Assembly: GCF_902459525.1 (NCBI RefSeq) | Contig: NZ_LR699166.1 | Span: forward strand, 2,430,501-2,494,500 | Direction: 5' to 3' | DNA length: 64,000 bases | DNA from: Sideroxydans sp. CL21 | GTDB lineage: Bacteria; Pseudomonadota; Gammaproteobacteria; Burkholderiales; Gallionellaceae | Shown: in pieces, positions 63,016 through 64,000 of the stretch | How positions within the stretch are numbered: the first letter of the stretch is position 1 | How the letters are laid out: every line of letters starts with the position of its first letter | Position numbers and translations under genes: made by a program | Notes under the pieces: model-generated | Told to the model about the DNA's origin: nothing | Databases searched by the model: none | The model's input: the letters and a program-made list of their open reading frames with translations, nothing else

Positions 63016-64000
63016 ATGAGCAAACTGAACCGTCTTCTAAGCAGCATCGGGCTGTCCGCTGCATTGCTGTCTGCTGGTGCGGCTTACGCTGGCGACATCA
63101 CTGGCGCGGGCGCCACTTTCCCCTACCCGATCTACGCCAAATGGGCTGAAGCCTACAAGGCTCAAACCGACGTGGGCATGAACTATCAGTCTATCGGTTC
63201 CGGTGGCGGCATCAAGCAGATCCAAGCCAAGACAGTGGACTTTGGCGCAACCGATGCGCCGTTAAATGAAACTGAATTGGCTGCTTCCGGTTTGACCCAG
63301 TTCCCCGCCGTGATGGGTGGCGTGGTGCCAGTCGTCAACATCAATGGTATCGAGGCAGGCAAGCTGAAACTGGACGGTAAAGTATTGGCCGATATCTTCC
63401 AGGGCAAGATCACAAAATGGAGTGATCCGCGCATTGCAGCAGATAACGCAGGTATTGCCTTGCCGAATGAGGACATCACCGTGGTACACCGTGCCGATGG
63501 TTCCGGCACCACTTTCATCTTCACCACTTACCTTTCGCAAGTCAGTGCAGACTGGAATAAAAGCATAGGTGCGGATAAAGCTGTGGCATGGCCTGTTGGT
63601 ACCGGCGGCAAGGGCAACGAAGGCGTCGCTTCTTACGTCCAGCGCATCAAGAATTCCATCGGTTATGTGGAATACGCCTACGCCCTGCAAAACAAGATGG
63701 CCTTTACGCAAATGAAGAACCGCGATGGCCAGTTTGTCAAACCCGACGACAGCAGCTTCAAAGCCGCTGCAGCCAATGCAAAGTGGGATGCCAACAAAGG
63801 TTTCTATGAAATCCTGACCAACGAACCGGGCAAGGACAGCTGGCCCATCACTGGCGCCACCTTCATCCTCGTCTACAAGACTGCGGAAAAAGCAGACAAT
63901 GCCAAGGAAGTGCTGAAGTTCTTCGATTGGGCATTTACCAACGGCGACAAGCTGGCTTCGGATCTGGACTACGTACCGCTCCCGGCCAATCTGAAAAAGA
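63016..64000 (+). CDS. pstS: Phosphate ABC transporter substrate-binding protein PstS (3' end outside window)
   Basis: At least 328 residues, still open at the right edge. The signal peptide ends AAYA-GDITG. The phosphate-site motifs are ITGAGATFPYPIYAKW, SIGSGGGIKQI, DFGATDAPL and HRADGSGTTF. GGGAG lies upstream of ATG 63016. It captures phosphate in the periplasm for PstCAB. It faces away from tpiA. Confidence 0.95.
   Translation, partial: MSKLNRLLSSIGLSAALLSAGAAYAGDITGAGATFPYPIYAKWAEAYKAQTDVGMNYQSIGSGGGIKQIQAKTVDFGATDAPLNETELAASGLTQFPAVMGGVVPVVNINGIEAGKLKLDGKVLADIFQGKITKWSDPRIAADNAGIALPNEDITVVHRADGSGTTFIFTTYLSQVSADWNKSIGADKAVAWPVGTGGKGNEGVASYVQRIKNSIGYVEYAYALQNKMAFTQMKNRDGQFVKPDDSSFKAAAANAKWDANKGFYEILTNEPGKDSWPITGATFILVYKTAEKADNAKEVLKFFDWAFTNGDKLASDLDYVPLPANLKK

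Overview
The window reads as a chromosome segment of a betaproteobacterium, most likely of the Nitrosomonadales/Gallionellaceae type. The reasons are the tpiA-secG-tRNA-Leu-nuo neighbourhood, a 14-gene nuoA-N operon followed by a NUDIX gene, an IPTL-CTERM sorting signal and a moderate G+C content. The lineage is an inference from gene content and order; I could not run a search.

Layout. (1) 1-6.2 kb: the end of an Hsp70/YegD-like gene, then a five-gene, tightly overlapping MarR-controlled efflux operon (FUSC inner-membrane protein, DUF1656, HlyD adaptor, NodT-type outer-membrane lipoprotein). (2) 6.3-16.1 kb, minus strand: a defence operon hsdR-hsdM-DUF1016 nuclease-hsdS-ptuA-ptuB. It is a complete type I restriction-modification system with a PDDEXK-type protein between hsdM and hsdS and a Septu-like ATPase/HNH pair as its last two genes. 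(3) 16.5-18.7 kb: an ammonium transporter with a sigma-54 promoter and two NtrC boxes, a 43-residue membrane protein behind it with a strong terminator, and a NUDIX hydrolase. (4) 18.7-33.2 kb, minus strand: the complete complex I operon nuoA to nuoN. (5) 33.35-61.57 kb: a 28-kb genomic island inserted at the 3' end of tRNA-Leu(GAG), separating that tRNA from nuoA. A 23-bp direct repeat of the tRNA end bounds it, and a P4-type integrase sits beside the tRNA. (6) 61.55-64 kb, the original chromosome again: tRNA-Leu, secG, tpiA and the start of pstS behind a Pho-box-like promoter.

The island carries two themes. The first is a split RHS polymorphic-toxin locus: one RHS protein ends in an IPTL-CTERM anchor, and a second overlapping RHS protein has its own signal peptide and a variable tip, followed by a candidate immunity membrane protein. 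The second is metal handling: two TonB-dependent receptors, a private ExbB-ExbD-TonB set, an outer-membrane barrel with a Cys-rich N-terminus, a CsoR-type repressor with a DmeF-like efflux pump, and two NRAMP-related transporters of the Mg-transporter (NRMT) type with a cytosolic MgtE-N/CBS protein, a porin and an acyl-carrier-protein-like protein.

The strongest novel points are these. The last membrane helix of NRMT 1 appears as a separate 57-residue gene directly behind NRMT 2. NRMT 1 has a roughly 600-nt leader with a row of hairpins and a small ORF. The RHS protein is divided at an IPTL-CTERM signal. The Septu pair is built into an hsd operon. A tiny membrane protein takes the position behind amt where glnK is often a partner gene.
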